DNA of 64,000 nucleotides from Akebia trifoliata. Its lineage: Eukaryota > Streptophyta > Magnoliopsida > Ranunculales > Lardizabalaceae. A model generated the notes under the pieces. The model saw only the letters and a program-made list of their open reading frames with translations, was not told the origin of the DNA and ran no database searches. Shown in pieces: positions 45,428 through 57,003 of this stretch (positions within the stretch are counted from its first letter, which is position 1; each line of letters starts with the position of its first letter). The stretch lies in assembly GCA_017979445.1 (NCBI GenBank), contig CM030708.1, forward strand, positions 32,926,721-32,990,720, written 5' to 3'. A program made the translations under genes and the position numbers.

Positions 45428-48400
45428 TGAAGGGTAATATATAAAGTTGGAGGGGTATTATTGAAAAAGAGGTAGAATAAGAAATAAAGTTGGAAGGATA
45501 TTCTTAAAAAGGAAGAGAAGAGGAAAAACAATAGACTTAAAAATTATCCTCGAAATTCGTAGCATAATTAAATCTCAACCCCCTCTTTATGGGGCGGGGG
45601 GAGGAGGTTAAAGGAAGTTTATAATTTGAACTATTATTGATTTTTTTTTTTGTGTAGAACTTACAATTTCATAGTATTATGGTTATACTTGCAACTTGCT
45701 CACATGTCTAATTCTATACATAAATAAATTGAAGTAGCGAAACTAAATAAATTCTATCTTCCTACTCTTGTGAAACTAAGTGAATTGATAACTAAATTAT
45801 CTCTTCCCACTCTTATGAATCTAGTTAATTCTGGTGATAGATCCCAATGTTTGAGTAGCCAAGGATCCAACTAACCAATTAACACAAATTTAAGGGGAAA
45901 TTACTCAATAGACCTTGTTGTAGGAACTTTTTTTCTAAATGCACCTTGACTTTTGGATGTGATTTAACAACTCATATAGTAATTTTTTTTTTCTTTCATA
46001 ATACCTCCTCACACCTATAAAACATCAAACTCAATAGTCGAGCACAATCATTCAAATGAATCCATGCCGTTCTACATTTTTGTGAATATTTGAGATACAT
46101 CCTTTTTTTTTTTCCTGAATCGATGTCATGTCACCCTTGAACTTGGTCTTCTTTTATGAACTAACGAAGAAAAACATCATTACCATCATCATTTCTAATA
46201 CGTTAAATGCTATTGGTTTTGAAAAGAAAAATTAAAGATTTCTTGGTCATTTTTCATTAGTTGATGAGAAGACTGAGGTCAAGAGGAATGTCATCAATTC
46301 GAAAACATAACGGATATCTCAAATATTCACCAAATTGTGAAGGCCACATTTCATATAAGAAGGAAGGTAATCCAAAACTTTGATGCCGATTTAAAGTTTT
46401 TTCCATAAAAATCTCATTTTATATTAAGATTTGAAGGTTGAAGTAAATAGAATCTTAACATTGAAGATGATGGTTAAAATTTTCTCTAATGAAGATGACT
46501 AGTTTTGAAAGAAAAGCCACGAGTTTTCCATTAGAGATAAGAAAAAGCGAATTCAAGACTTAATTTTTATTTTATGTGTAAGCTGGACTATAACACACGA
46601 CCTCAAAGTTGTTTTGGAATGTGTCAATCTCAAACCAACTATGCTATGGATTTAAACCCATTTGTTAAGTAGTCGAGAGTTTTTCTATTAGCCTATTAAG
46701 AAGACTAAGATCAAGAAAGGAATGTTATCGATTCCAAACTCACAAGTGTATCTCTAATATTCACAAAAGAAAAATGTTGACCCGACTTCCTTCGAAATTG
46801 CATTGATGTGTACAAAAGTGAGGGAACCCTAGATTTTTTGTCTTGTATTTTGAGGAATAATTACTTAAAAGACCCTCACGGAAAGGTTTCTTTCTAAATA
46901 GTTCCTAAGTTTTGCACGGTTGCTTAACATGACATTTAGTAAACTTTTTCTTTCTAAATGGTCCTTCGTATTGTCAAGTTCAAAAGATTTATTGTCAAAC
47001 TTCGACACTTTTTAATTATTGTCGAGTTGACCAGTTATTAAATAAAAAGTGGTGAACTTGACACTAGTAAAACTCACCCATTTTCAATTTTCCAATTTTT
47101 TCAATTAAAATAAATGGAAAGATCGATTAAAAACTTGAGATAACGACTTGTTTAAACGATTTCAACCAAAAAGAGCCATTCTTGATCGATTTTCATCTAA
47201 AAACTAAGAAAAATAGAGTAAAAAACCCTAATTTTTTACATACATCTTCAAAATGTTTGGAAAAAACCTTGAAAATGACTTCTTCTTTCTTAAAGCCTTT
47301 CTGATGGAATGGAGTCTTCGAAGCTCGATTGAGATGTCAAAATACAATACTTGGATGAAAACGATGAGTTTGAACGACTAGAACATTCAATCGTGAGACA
47401 TGAGGTCCAGGGACCATTTAGAAATTTTTTTTTTTTTACTAAATATCCTATTAAGCAACCGTTGAAAAGTTATGGTCGATTTAGAAAAATGCCTTTCCAC
47501 GAGGATCCTTTAAGCAATTTTCTCAAAAATCTATAGTTCTTTGCGCACTACCACGTTAGTGCATTGTCAAGCACAATGTTGAAGGAAGTCAATATAAAAT
47601 GACTCTTTACAAAAAAACGTGGGGACATGCATAAATCACCTCAACATATAAATAAGAATAATGTTGAAGTGGCTTCAAGATTGTACCCCACATCGTACAT
47701 CCTAACGCGAAGTATGGGAACTATAGATACTTTTCATTGAGATATAAGTGAAAAAGCATCTATGGTTCCTATCCATTTTCACGTCAAGATGTGCGATATG
47801 AGATATAAAACTTGAGTCACTCTAACACAACTCTATAAATAATACAAGCAAGTGCAATTAATACTAGGTGATCTGCAAATTGCCCATTCCTCATTAATGC
47901 GGGACAAGATGCAATGTTCCAAATGTGGGGAGGCACGTCCGTGTTTCATTTGGCCTTAGAATCTACTCGATATGGCACTAGTGCCCCCAACAAAGTGGGC
48001 CCATGGAGCGTTGAGCCCATATGGCGGGGCTACAAAACGAATCCATAAAGTGTAATGGTCTATTGAACTGTCATTTTGATTTGGACTTCTTATATTTCCC
48101 CACTATGAGGAGTGACCCACACCCACCAAACACTTAAAAGATGGACAAATAGTATGATTTTGTTGCATCATGGACCACAAATGCCTCCCACATTTCGTGA
48201 TCAAAGTGGACGTTGTTGACCTCCCTAATGGATATTGCATGGACCCACATAATTGCATCAGTGGTTGAGATGGGCCCACAAAAATATAAAATCAGATAAA
48301 CAGTCAAGATTGAATGAGATTCCTTAGTCATGTACAAATGAAATTGATCTTTAGAAAACATGTAATGATCTATTAGCAAAAGTTCATTTTTCCTCTCATT

Positions 48401-48448
48401 GTTTGAGATTAAAAACATCCATTATTTTATAACAAGTCTTAATAATAT
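45428..48448. other. Gene-free spacer with dispersed repeats
   Basis: AT-rich. A diffuse repeat with the theme gaggtcaagaggaatgtcat ... ggatatctcaaatattcac appears at about 46270-46335 and 46690-46765. Related copies are at about 52250-52305 and 56185-56245. Text near 47310-47470 is related to 41460-41630. The 94-residue open frame at 48134-48418 (minus) has no recognisable domain and no supporting context, so I do not call it. Confidence 0.5.
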
Positions 48449-48586
48449 GACGCCTCCCTCTTACACACGCCCCCCTTGCCCTCATCACAGAATCGTAAAT
48501 CATTTGCCTCGGGATAAGGGAGGCAAATGATTTATGGTTCTATGATGAGGGAGGAGGGGGGGGGGGCATGTGTCAGATGGGGTGTC
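48449..48586. mobile_element. Fold-back MITE, cggga core, copy 1
   Basis: A near-palindrome centred on aaatcatttgcctcgggata / ggcaaatgattta, with outer arms gacgcctccctcttacacac and gtgtcagatggggtgtc. It belongs to the fold-back family found repeatedly around the IPT gene. Confidence 0.65.
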
Positions 48587-49059
48587 AAAAAATCATTGAA
48601 ACTAAAGTATCAAAAATTCATAAAATTTCGCATTAAAAGAATTTGCTTGGTAAAATCATTCACTATTATTTTTAGTATGGCAAAGTTTTCTACTATTTGT
48701 TTGTTTTGGAAGAATCGTGAGATTCACAAAAGAGAAAATGACCCTAATGATATTGAAAGGTCGAGAGGCCATTTTGCTTTACCACCTCCCCCAACTATGC
48801 CAAAAACAAAAGACAAGGACCTTTATCGTATATGGAAAATTCTCCTTTTTTTATCTCTCAAGATTTATTTAAGTAACACTTTCATTTGAATTCAATTCAA
48901 AAGTGATTTAGCTTCAATGGACACATAAAGTTATAGAGAAACCTAATCATATACCATAGTTAATTTAGGAAATTTTTTTTTAATGTCAAGTTGTGTGTAT
49001 AATAAAAATATTTAAATGAGTAGGGATTTACGACAAAAATTCTATTTTAAAAATGAACT

Positions 49060-49200
49060 GTGATAATCTGACTCTCTTTTTTGTACACTCTCTTCACAGA
49101 ATCATAAATCATTTGTTTCGGGATATACAAAGACAAAGATTTTATGATTCTGTGAATTGCTAGGTCAGAGAGCGTACAAAAAAGAACGTCAAATTATCAC
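49060..49200. mobile_element. Fold-back MITE, cggga core, copy 2
   Basis: Outer arms gtgataatctgactctcttt and gaacgtcaaattatcac are inverted. The inner arms are acagaatcataaatc and gattttatgattctgtg, around tttcgggatatacaaag. Confidence 0.75.
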
Positions 49201-50371
49201 GATTCTTTAAAATTTGATAAATCCCATTTACGAGGATAAAAAATTAACTTGCACAATAAGTGTCTTTATCTCACTTGACAAATAAGAGTGCTTTTGGAAA
49301 AATTGTTTGAAATATTGCTCCTTATTATTTAGGTGGTTATGATTTCAAAACTTTTAGACAAATAGAAAAATGAAAATTCTTGTACCAATATTCAGGAAAA
49401 ATTATAGTTTAATAAAATAATGCTAATAAAAGACATTATAATAAGAGTTAAAATAGTAGGATTTCTAACCAAAAAAAAGTATTCCCCCACCCTGAACTAG
49501 TCCCCTCACGACCTATTAATAGAAAAGTAGGAAGAACCACTAAGAGGAAAATTTCTTTTGCCAATGCTGAAGGGACTCTTCTTTAGAATCTCACTTGCCA
49601 CTTTGGATTGACTAGCATCAATCATGGTTTTAAAACTCATTTTGACATCTCGTCTCATTCATGAAGAAGATCGAGTCGTCTCAGACGAGATATCTGATTT
49701 ATTTGAGTCATCTTGGATGAGATTTAAAAAAAAAAAAAAAAAAAAAGACTTAAAATTAGAATAAATGATAGTTTTTGAAACAACTTGTCAACTCGTCTCG
49801 TTGGTGGATGATACCGAGACAACTCGGATGAGATTTAACAAGAGAAACTGGCAAAAAATTACCTAAATGCCCTCGTTTTCAACCTGTAGCCAAAAAAGCC
49901 TCAATTTTTCTCCCAAAAATCCCTTCATCTTCAAACTCTTCAACTTCAAGGATGTTTTTAACATGTACGACATCCTTTTCAACCTTTAGTCGAAAATCCT
50001 TAAATTCTTCTTTTTTGTTGGAAATTTACCATCTTACTATCGAAAAAATTGTATCTTGCTCTTGAGATTTGAAAGTTTTAAGAGACTAAGCGTTGGGGTT
50101 GAATAGGAGGGTAAATTATTTTTTTATGTTAAGAGTTTGAAGATGAGGACATTTATGTCATTTTCATTAGTCTATCTTAGAAGACCCTAGGATCAAGGGT
50201 ACCTCAAATATAATTAACAAATTCAACTGCGTGCCCCATGCTTATAACCTCTGTTGACCAGTGGTTTCAAAAATAGACAAATCTGTTTTACAAAAGGTCA
50301 TAAGACTCTCCTCATTCAACAAAAACAGGTTTGTAAAGCTCCAATATCACATGCACGTTGAGTTACTCGAC

Positions 50372-50749
50372 AGCCTGGCTGGATTCATTCGATGGGTGGC
50401 ATCACAAACATAATGTTGTCTTCGTGATTGGGGCATCGTGGATGGGCAAATCTAGGCTTTCGATAGACCTTGTTTAAGGTAGAGTTACGATGGGTGCAAT
50501 GGGGGCGATTAATGAGTTATTACGACAGATAACAACGATGAATAAAAAAATCTGTTATTACCCCCTACAAAACTTTTTTCCCAATCTTAATTGTCCCCAC
50601 GTGGACAAAATCCTGACTCCACCTTTGGACTTTGCTACCCATTTCAATGCAAATATAGGAAACTCCGATAAAATGCATGTTTATGAGGGGCTTGATATTG
50701 TCACAAACAAGGTCACATAAGAGGATCAAGGAGGGATCTCGCATCAATT
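50372..50749 (+). pseudogene. Truncated IPT pseudogene interrupted by a MITE
   Basis: Aligns with IPT codons about 7-79 of the intact gene at 52493. The P-loop region reads ggggcatcgtggatgggcaa (GASWMGKS instead of GATGTGKS). A 155-bp element splits the codons after SIDL, and after it NSDKMHVYEGLDIVTNKVT is followed by a stop. Homology then ends abruptly at the duplication junction (about 50749), so the last three quarters of the gene were never copied. A short upstream stretch with acaaaaggtcataa also matches the functional gene's 5' flank. The open frame at 50490-50720 is a chimera of the MITE and this remnant. Confidence 0.88.
50473..50627. mobile_element. 155-bp TIR element inside the IPT pseudogene
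   Basis: The ends aaggtagagttacgatggg and atcctgactccaccttt are imperfect inverted copies. It is flanked by gaccttg (50466-50472) and gactttg (50628-50634), a degenerate target duplication of 7-8 bp. The empty site is visible in the intact IPT gene (gaccttgcaactcatttc). Same family as 9702-9910, 20399-20626 and 55688-55828. Confidence 0.78.
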
Positions 50750-51155
50750 TTATCATTCAAGATTTACGTAAGTAGAATTTTCGTTTGAATTTAATTTAAA
50801 AGTGATTTAGCCTTAATCGACAAACAAATACATAGTGGAGTCATGCCAAGTTGTTTATATATACTAGTCAAAAAAATATATATTAAAATAATGAAAAATT
50901 TTAAAGAAAATAATGACTTACAATTTGAAAATTATATTTTTAAAAGTAAATAAGTGTAACCCATTTCAAAAATCATTTTGGTCGAGATAAATTATGGGCA
51001 CTAAGCTAAATGTCTTATCTCACTCAACAAATAAGAATTACTTTTGGGAAGATGGTTTGAGTTGCTCCATTGCTCCTTCACAATAAGGAGGTCAAGGTTT
51101 CATACTTTAAAAAATATATATTAATCTTTGTGTACCAATATGAGAGAAAAGGGTC

Positions 51156-51679
51156 GTGGTAATATGACTCGCTAGGTGGCATGCTCAATTGACTCCCTGA
51201 CGTAACAAGTTCGAGAATCGTAGATTTGTACATCTCGGGATACATGATTGCACTTAGGGCTGTCGGTGAATGCTTATCAATTCGGATACAATAATATCAA
51301 AATTTGAATCCGAAATTTTTATCTGATATCCGAATTCGAATTCAAATCCAACAAATATTCTAAAACTCTATCCGAATTCGAATTCAATTATCCTATTGAA
51401 TATCAGATAATATCCGAATAGAATTCGAAAAAAATTTATATTACAAAAACACAATATTTTCCTTATCCAATTGATTTTTCATTATTAAAACTATCCGAAT
51501 TCTAATTGAATTCGAATCGGATTCGAATTTTCGACTGTCCATTGACACCCCTAATTGCATTTCCCCATTTAAAAAAAAATGTATCCCAAGGAAACTGTGT
51601 ACCTCGAGGGATACATATCTACAATTCCCAAACTTTTCCACGTCAGGGAGTCAGTCAAGGAGACATATTATGAGGACTC
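51156..51679. mobile_element. Fold-back MITE, cggga core, copy 3, split by a hAT-like element
   Basis: The arms ggtaatatgactcg ... gactccctgacgta ... gaatcgtagatttg and ctacaattccc ... acgtcagggagtcag ... catattatgagga are inverted over roughly 90 bp each. The centre holds a complete second element (51255-51553). Confidence 0.75.
51255..51553. mobile_element. 299-bp hAT-like MITE nested in a fold-back MITE
   Basis: The ends TAGGGCTGTC and GACACCCCTA are inverted. The flanks attgcact (51247-51254) and attgcatt (51554-51561) match at 7 of 8 bases. The inside is made of repeated tccgaattcgaattc motifs. Confidence 0.8.
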
Positions 51680-52492
51680 TAGAGAAAATGATATATGATT
51701 ACCTACTAATGCCAATGAAAGATATTAATAAGAGTTAAAATGATCAAAATATGATTTTTAACATACATATTCTCTTTCTCTTGACTAGTCCCCTCAACAT
51801 ATAAATAGAAAAATGGGTGGAACCATTAAAGGCTAACTTCTTTTTGCCCCAAATGCTCAAGGGAATCTCATTGTTGGAACCGTATACTTGCTGCTTTTAG
51901 TTAACTAGCATAAATTTAAATAACCCATTTTGGGTGATTTAGACACTGCTCCATAGGATTTGGTAAATATTTGATACCCTGCTTATGTATTTTCAAACTG
52001 ATGACATACCAACCTTTACCTTAGATTTTTAAGAGAGACTAATAGAAAATGATCTAAATGCCATCTTCAAAAATCCCTCAACTTCTAAGATGGCCGACTT
52101 CAACTTCCCCAAAAATCCTATATGTTCTTGAGTTTGAAACTTTAAGGTGATTCACTATTTGAGTTGAATAGTTGGTATATATATATATTGAACTTTAGGT
52201 TGGAGATGAGGGCAATTTTGTCATTTTTGTTGGTCTCTGAGAGACGACGGTGTAAGGTCAAGGGGTATGTTATCAGTTTGAAAACAAATGATGGTATCTC
52301 ATACCTCATTCCTTAGGGAGTTGGTTTCAACACTTAAAAACAGTTTGAACCACTTTTCCAATCCTTTGCTTAGAATAAACTCTGGTTTGGTCATAATCTT
52401 TATATAGCTTATGAATTAGTTTTACAAAAGGTTATAAAACCAACCCAATTTGAAGGAAACATTTGTGCTTGTAAAACTCCAACCTTGCAAGT
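51680..52492. other. Upstream region of the IPT gene
   Basis: Colinear with about 49440-50370 of unit A. It contains a tatatatatat run near 52172 and the dispersed gaggtcaaggggtatg-type repeat at about 52250-52305. No TATA box or leader could be assigned with confidence. Confidence 0.4.
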
Positions 52493-53440
52493 ATGTCGGG
52501 GTTCCCAACTGGCCTGATCACCATGGATTCCTTTGATGGCTGGCGTTACAAAGATAAGGTTGTCTTCGTGATCGGGGCAACAGGGACGGGCAAATCTAGG
52601 CTCTCGATCGACCTTGCAACTCATTTCAATGCTGAGATAATAAACTCTGATAAAATGCAAGTGTATGAAGGGCTTGATATTGTCACCAATAAGGTAACCG
52701 AAGAGGAGCAACGCGGCATCCCGCATCATTTGTTAGGGGTTATAGAACCCGATACTGATTTCACTGCATTTGATTTCTGTGATCGAACTTCGCTCGCTGT
52801 GCAATCAATTTTGAAGCAGAAACGACTTCCTATTATTGTTGGGGGATCGAATTCATACATCGAAGCGTTGGTAGACGGGGAAGAATTCAAATTTCAATCC
52901 AAATATGAATGTTGTTTTCTTTGGATGGATGTATCTTTGCATGTTTTACATTCGTTTGTGGCGCAACGGGTTGATCAAATGGTTGAAGGTGGTTTAGTGG
53001 AAGAGGTGCAGAAAATATTTGAGCCAAATGCGGATTATACCCGAGGAATTAGACGTTCGATAGGGGTTCCTGAGATGGATACGTATTTGCGAATTGGAAA
53101 GACTTCTGACGAAGAAACTCGTAAGATGCTACTTAATGCGGCAATTGATGAAATCAAGATCAATACATGCAAATTAGCAAATCGCCAAGTGGAGAAGATC
53201 GTACGTCTCCAAAACTTACGGGGATGGAACGTACACCGCATTGATGCCACCGATGTGTTTCTAAAGCACGGAAAAGAAGTCGATGAAGCGTGGCAAAGAC
53301 TTGTGGTGGAGCCAAGTACGACGATCGTGGAACAGTTCCTTTGCAACCACATGGACACCACACCCACCACCATGACCACCTCTCACCACCTCCGTCACCA
53401 CCACCTCGGCCACTATTACAGCCATCACACTGTTGTATAA
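52493..53440 (+). CDS. IPT: Adenylate isopentenyltransferase (cytokinin synthase), intronless
   Basis: A 315-residue intact frame without introns, as usual for plant adenylate IPT genes. The P-loop GATGTGKS is at residues 28-35, followed by NSDKMQVYEGLDIVTNKVT (51-69), GIPHHLLGV, the DFTAFDFC block, PIIVGGSNSYIEALV, RVDQMVEGGLVEEVQKIF, RGIRRSIGVPEMD and the family C-terminal IDEIKINTCKLANRQVEKIV. The enzyme transfers an isopentenyl group from DMAPP to ATP/ADP, the first step of cytokinin synthesis, usually in plastids. The matches fit adenylate-type better than tRNA-type IPT, which is longer and carries a zinc-finger tail. The first ATG is used; a second at residue 11 (52523) is a plausible alternative. 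The end is unusual: after IVEQFL there is a Thr/His-rich tail of about 30 residues with ten His. A truncated copy lies 2 kb upstream. Confidence 0.95.
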   Translation: MSGFPTGLITMDSFDGWRYKDKVVFVIGATGTGKSRLSIDLATHFNAEIINSDKMQVYEGLDIVTNKVTEEEQRGIPHHLLGVIEPDTDFTAFDFCDRTSLAVQSILKQKRLPIIVGGSNSYIEALVDGEEFKFQSKYECCFLWMDVSLHVLHSFVAQRVDQMVEGGLVEEVQKIFEPNADYTRGIRRSIGVPEMDTYLRIGKTSDEETRKMLLNAAIDEIKINTCKLANRQVEKIVRLQNLRGWNVHRIDATDVFLKHGKEVDEAWQRLVVEPSTTIVEQFLCNHMDTTPTTMTTSHHLRHHHLGHYYSHHTVV

Positions 53441-55687
53441 GCCATTCGCTAAGACGAAGGGCCCAACATTCATCATGCCATGTGTCATATAGGATTCTAC
53501 ATGGAGGTAGTTGGTTTGGGATCACCTACATTTTTAGTACAATCGTACGGATGGAAAATCATTATCGAAATGTGTGTACGACTATGGCCCCCACCAATTT
53601 TGATTTAAATAGATAGATGAGGAGGACCCACCACTGCTTAAGTAAATAAAGGTATTATTCTAAAGTTTGATTGTTTACATAAAGTAAATTCCCTCTTAAA
53701 TACTTTACATATCCAGTAGTGCTTGATGTATTGTACTATTGTACACCCATTTCTATTCATTGTTGATTTTGATCTATCATTACTTTTGGGTATTGATACT
53801 GACATGTGGAAACGTATGAATCCACGATCATCTTACTTTTAGGGGGTTAATCACCTGATTTTTCTTTTTTAAAGCATAATATTTTTGGAATCTCGAGAAA
53901 ATGTCGATGTCAAACAGTGACTTAGTTACCCCATTTATATTATTTGATATTTGATATTTGATATTACCACATCAATTTTTTATAATAGTCAAAGTAATTA
54001 AAACATAAATAACACACCACAAAAAGGCTTTGATGCACCAAAGTTCATGTAGAAAAGAAGTTTAAATTAGATGAAATATAGAAAACAAAATTTGATGGGA
54101 ACATTCATTCTATTTAAATTTAGGGAATTCGTTTTTCAAGGAAATGCAAATTACTCAAGAAAATAATATTCGTGGAAAAAGATTTCCGCCATTTGATTGC
54201 ACCTAGCAAAATCATATTTTCCAAGAGAATTCATTTTCCATGTGCAATCAAACAGACTTAAGATATATAAAATAAAGGACAGGTAAGGGTGTGGTAATTA
54301 GAAATAGTAAAGAAACGTTATGCCCACCCCAACCGCCATTAATTTATTTTGTTTTAAAGGAAGGTTGGTGGGGACAATATCAACTCTCTATTATTTGTCT
54401 AGTGGGGAAGAAAAATGCTACAAAAATGGTCAAAAGGCTCAAAAGCTCCCTTACAATGAAATTCAAAAAGCAAACATGGTTTCAAGCTTTTAGGGATGCT
54501 TATCTACATCATTAAGATTAGCGTATATATGTACTTCGGTGCCTTTGGTCTTTGAATGTAAATTATAATTTAATGGATGGTTACGATCATAAAACCAATT
54601 ATTAGATGATTATTTTTCGAAGATCATGAAAAAAAGATTACTTTGAAGTGAAATATTACCTCATGATTGTTCGTGACTAATATCTTATCACCAAAGAAAA
54701 ATTCGATCCAATACTTTCTTTATATCCTACTTGATCTTAATTCTATACTCGAATATGGTGATAGTGGTGCCAATGGTGGTTCAAAAATCCTTCATCGATT
54801 TCCTAGTGGTGGGGATCACGGCATTTTGGGAATATTCACTTGTCGAATCATGTAGGTCCACACCATTATGTGCTAGTGGTAGCTTCTTATCTTGAAAGTT
54901 ATCATGATTGGTTGCATAGGAAGTGACGAATCCCTCCTTTGCACTGGATTTCGGAAAAAAGAAAAAAGAAAAAAGGATTGATTCGAAGTTCAAATGAAAG
55001 AGATTATGTTCCACCTTGGAAAATGATACGATTCTTGTATCACACATCACTTCCATCATGCATCACAACAATCATTAGATGTTTTTATTTTATTTTTTAT
55101 GATTGAGTATCCCTATAGATAGTGGACAGGGCTCGTATCTGGGCTTTGCACACTCCACACACCATGGTCTTGTCCAAAGACTAGTCTCGGGACATGTGCA
55201 ACACCCGCACCAGATAAGTAAGGGTGCACTCTTGCGGGTGGCCCCTAAGGAATTAATGCTCAAATTGGGTATCGAAATCACGACCCATGGGCATTCACGA
55301 CTTATCAATCCGAAATTACCATTAGATAATTAAGAAATGAAATTCGCTCAATAAGATAGCCATTACGATCCAAGAAGTAATAAATACTTGGGCATGGATT
55401 TGGAAACCTACTCTCATACATTTGGCCTGAAACTTAGTAGGTAATTATTTATGAGGATCCAAACTTAAGGCCTAAGGATTGTAAATGAATTGGGTTTGAA
55501 TCAGATCATTGTATATTATTTGGGACAAATTTGATATGGACATGCCTCTTCACTTTTTGGTCGATATTAGAAAGACCCATGTTCTTAGGTTCATGACTTC
55601 CATGTCCCCTTGACCTACATCTAAGAGAATAATACAAATGATTTAAATAACCTCATATTCTCAGACGAGTACTTCATTTTTTTTTCA
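53441..55687. other. 3' flank of IPT and spacer, no gene seen
   Basis: AT-rich. It should include the IPT 3' untranslated region. Open frames at 53290-53616 and 55103-55333 lack any recognisable domain, and several minus-strand frames at 53035-53525 are shadows of IPT. Confidence 0.5.
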
Positions 55688-55828
55688 AAGCAGACAAATA
55701 ATAACGACGAATAAAGAAATTCAACACTGTTACCCCTATAAAAAAAATTGCATTCTTAGTTGCCCCCACAAAAAAAAAAAATTTACTCTTAGTTGCCCCC
55801 ACGTGAGCAAAATCCTGGCTCCACCCTG
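55688..55828. mobile_element. Fourth copy of the ccaggattttg-type TIR element (partial)
   Basis: Contains acaaataataacgacg, two near-copies of cttagttgcccccac and the end gcaaaatcctggctccaccc, matching the right end of the element in the IPT pseudogene. Confidence 0.6.
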
Positions 55829-56823
55829 TCTAATACCTCTTGAGCAAGACCTTTTACCCTCGTCTTCAACCTTGGAAATCAACTTGCAAATCACAAGAAC
55901 AAGATAGGATTTTTGAGTAGTAGGAGACAGATAAAATTTTTGGGTAGAAAAATCAAGGATTTTTTTATTTATTAAAGACTAATGAGAAGTTGAAAACAAT
56001 GAATTCAAATTGAAGATGAATAGATAAATTATATTTTTCATAAAAGTTTAAAATCTTGAAAATGATGGATTTTTGGTTAATAGTTTGAAAATAACAAAAT
56101 TTTATTTTCTAGAATAAAATCCAAGAGTTTTCATCGGTAGAGTTTGAAGACAAAGGCATTTAAGTCATTTTATTAGTCTCTCAAAAAAGTTATAGGTCAA
56201 GGGGGGATATCATCAGTTTAAAAGCACAGGATATCTCCATTATTGATCATAAAGTAGAGGGGCATGTCTAAATAACCCTTAATTTTTATTATATACGAGT
56301 TAAGTGCCTAGTCGCCTCAAAATTTATTCGAAATGGAATCTCTTGTCCGAGTTTCGACTCAACTCGATCGATTTCTAAAGCTCTGTGGACCTAAGTATCA
56401 AACACAACGTCGACTCAACGTGTCTCATTTAAAGGCAGCCATGTCACGGTGTAGTAGGATACGTGGTGGTAAAATGCATGAAGGACGAATCTTTCGTCAA
56501 ACCACCGACGCTGCGACGCACGTGTTTTTATTCAAATATTTATAAAAAAAATAATATATACTAATTTTAATATTTATTTATTTATTTTTACCAAATAATT
56601 ACCTACTCCTGCCCGACCCGACCCAACACTTAAAGTCCTCGATTTTCACATCACTGGGCCCACCTCTGATAGTAGAAATAATTTTTTAGGTGATTCTTTT
56701 GATTCAATGAATCTTAGTGGACCATGGGAAGTATTTCTAAGTCCAAATATAAAGTCATCACTGGGCCCACCTCTCATAAAAGCCTTTGAGTCATAAAAGT
56801 CTACTCACCCGATGTGGCATGTT
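55829..56823. other. Spacer, no gene called
   Basis: AT-rich with another copy of the gtcaaggggggatatcatca dispersed repeat at about 56190-56245. The 70-residue frame at 56333-56545 shows no known domain; its GC content is higher than the surroundings but I see no support for a gene. Confidence 0.4.
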
Positions 56824-57003
56824 CATATGTGACATATTCAAAATAATCTCCTTATGGGGCATGTGATAGAATCATAGGTCTTTTTGTCTCGGGATATACA
56901 ATTACATATATTTATGGGGATGTGCATGTGTATCCTGAGGTTAAAAAAATATATGATTCTAACACATGCCACATCAATAGATTATTTTGAGTATATTACA
57001 TGG
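56824..57003. mobile_element. Fold-back MITE, cggga core, copy 4
   Basis: The arms acatattcaaaataatct ... gcatgtgatagaatcata and tatgattctaacacatgccac ... agattattttgagtatatt are inverted. The centre has tctcgggatatacaattac. A partial related hairpin with cacaattgcaca / tgcagttgtata follows at about 57040-57120. Confidence 0.7.

Larger units (their letters stand above)
48851..50749. repeat. Tandem duplication around IPT, unit A
   Basis: Matches 50750-52735 in order: caagatttatttaagtaaca / caagatttacgtaagtagaa, then aaaagtgatttag, then tatctcactTgacaaataag, then ctagtcccctca with atAaatagaaaa, then the region upstream of and inside IPT. Unit A carries a fold-back MITE (49060-49200) not found at the same place in unit B. 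Unit B carries one at 51156-51679. Confidence 0.8.

Noticed and set aside
48134..48418. 94-residue minus-strand open frame
   Set aside because: No recognisable domain, no neighbouring exons, AT-rich composition like the spacer.
53035..53525. Three minus-strand open frames over 75-121 residues
   Set aside because: Shadows of the IPT gene and its GC-rich His-codon tail.
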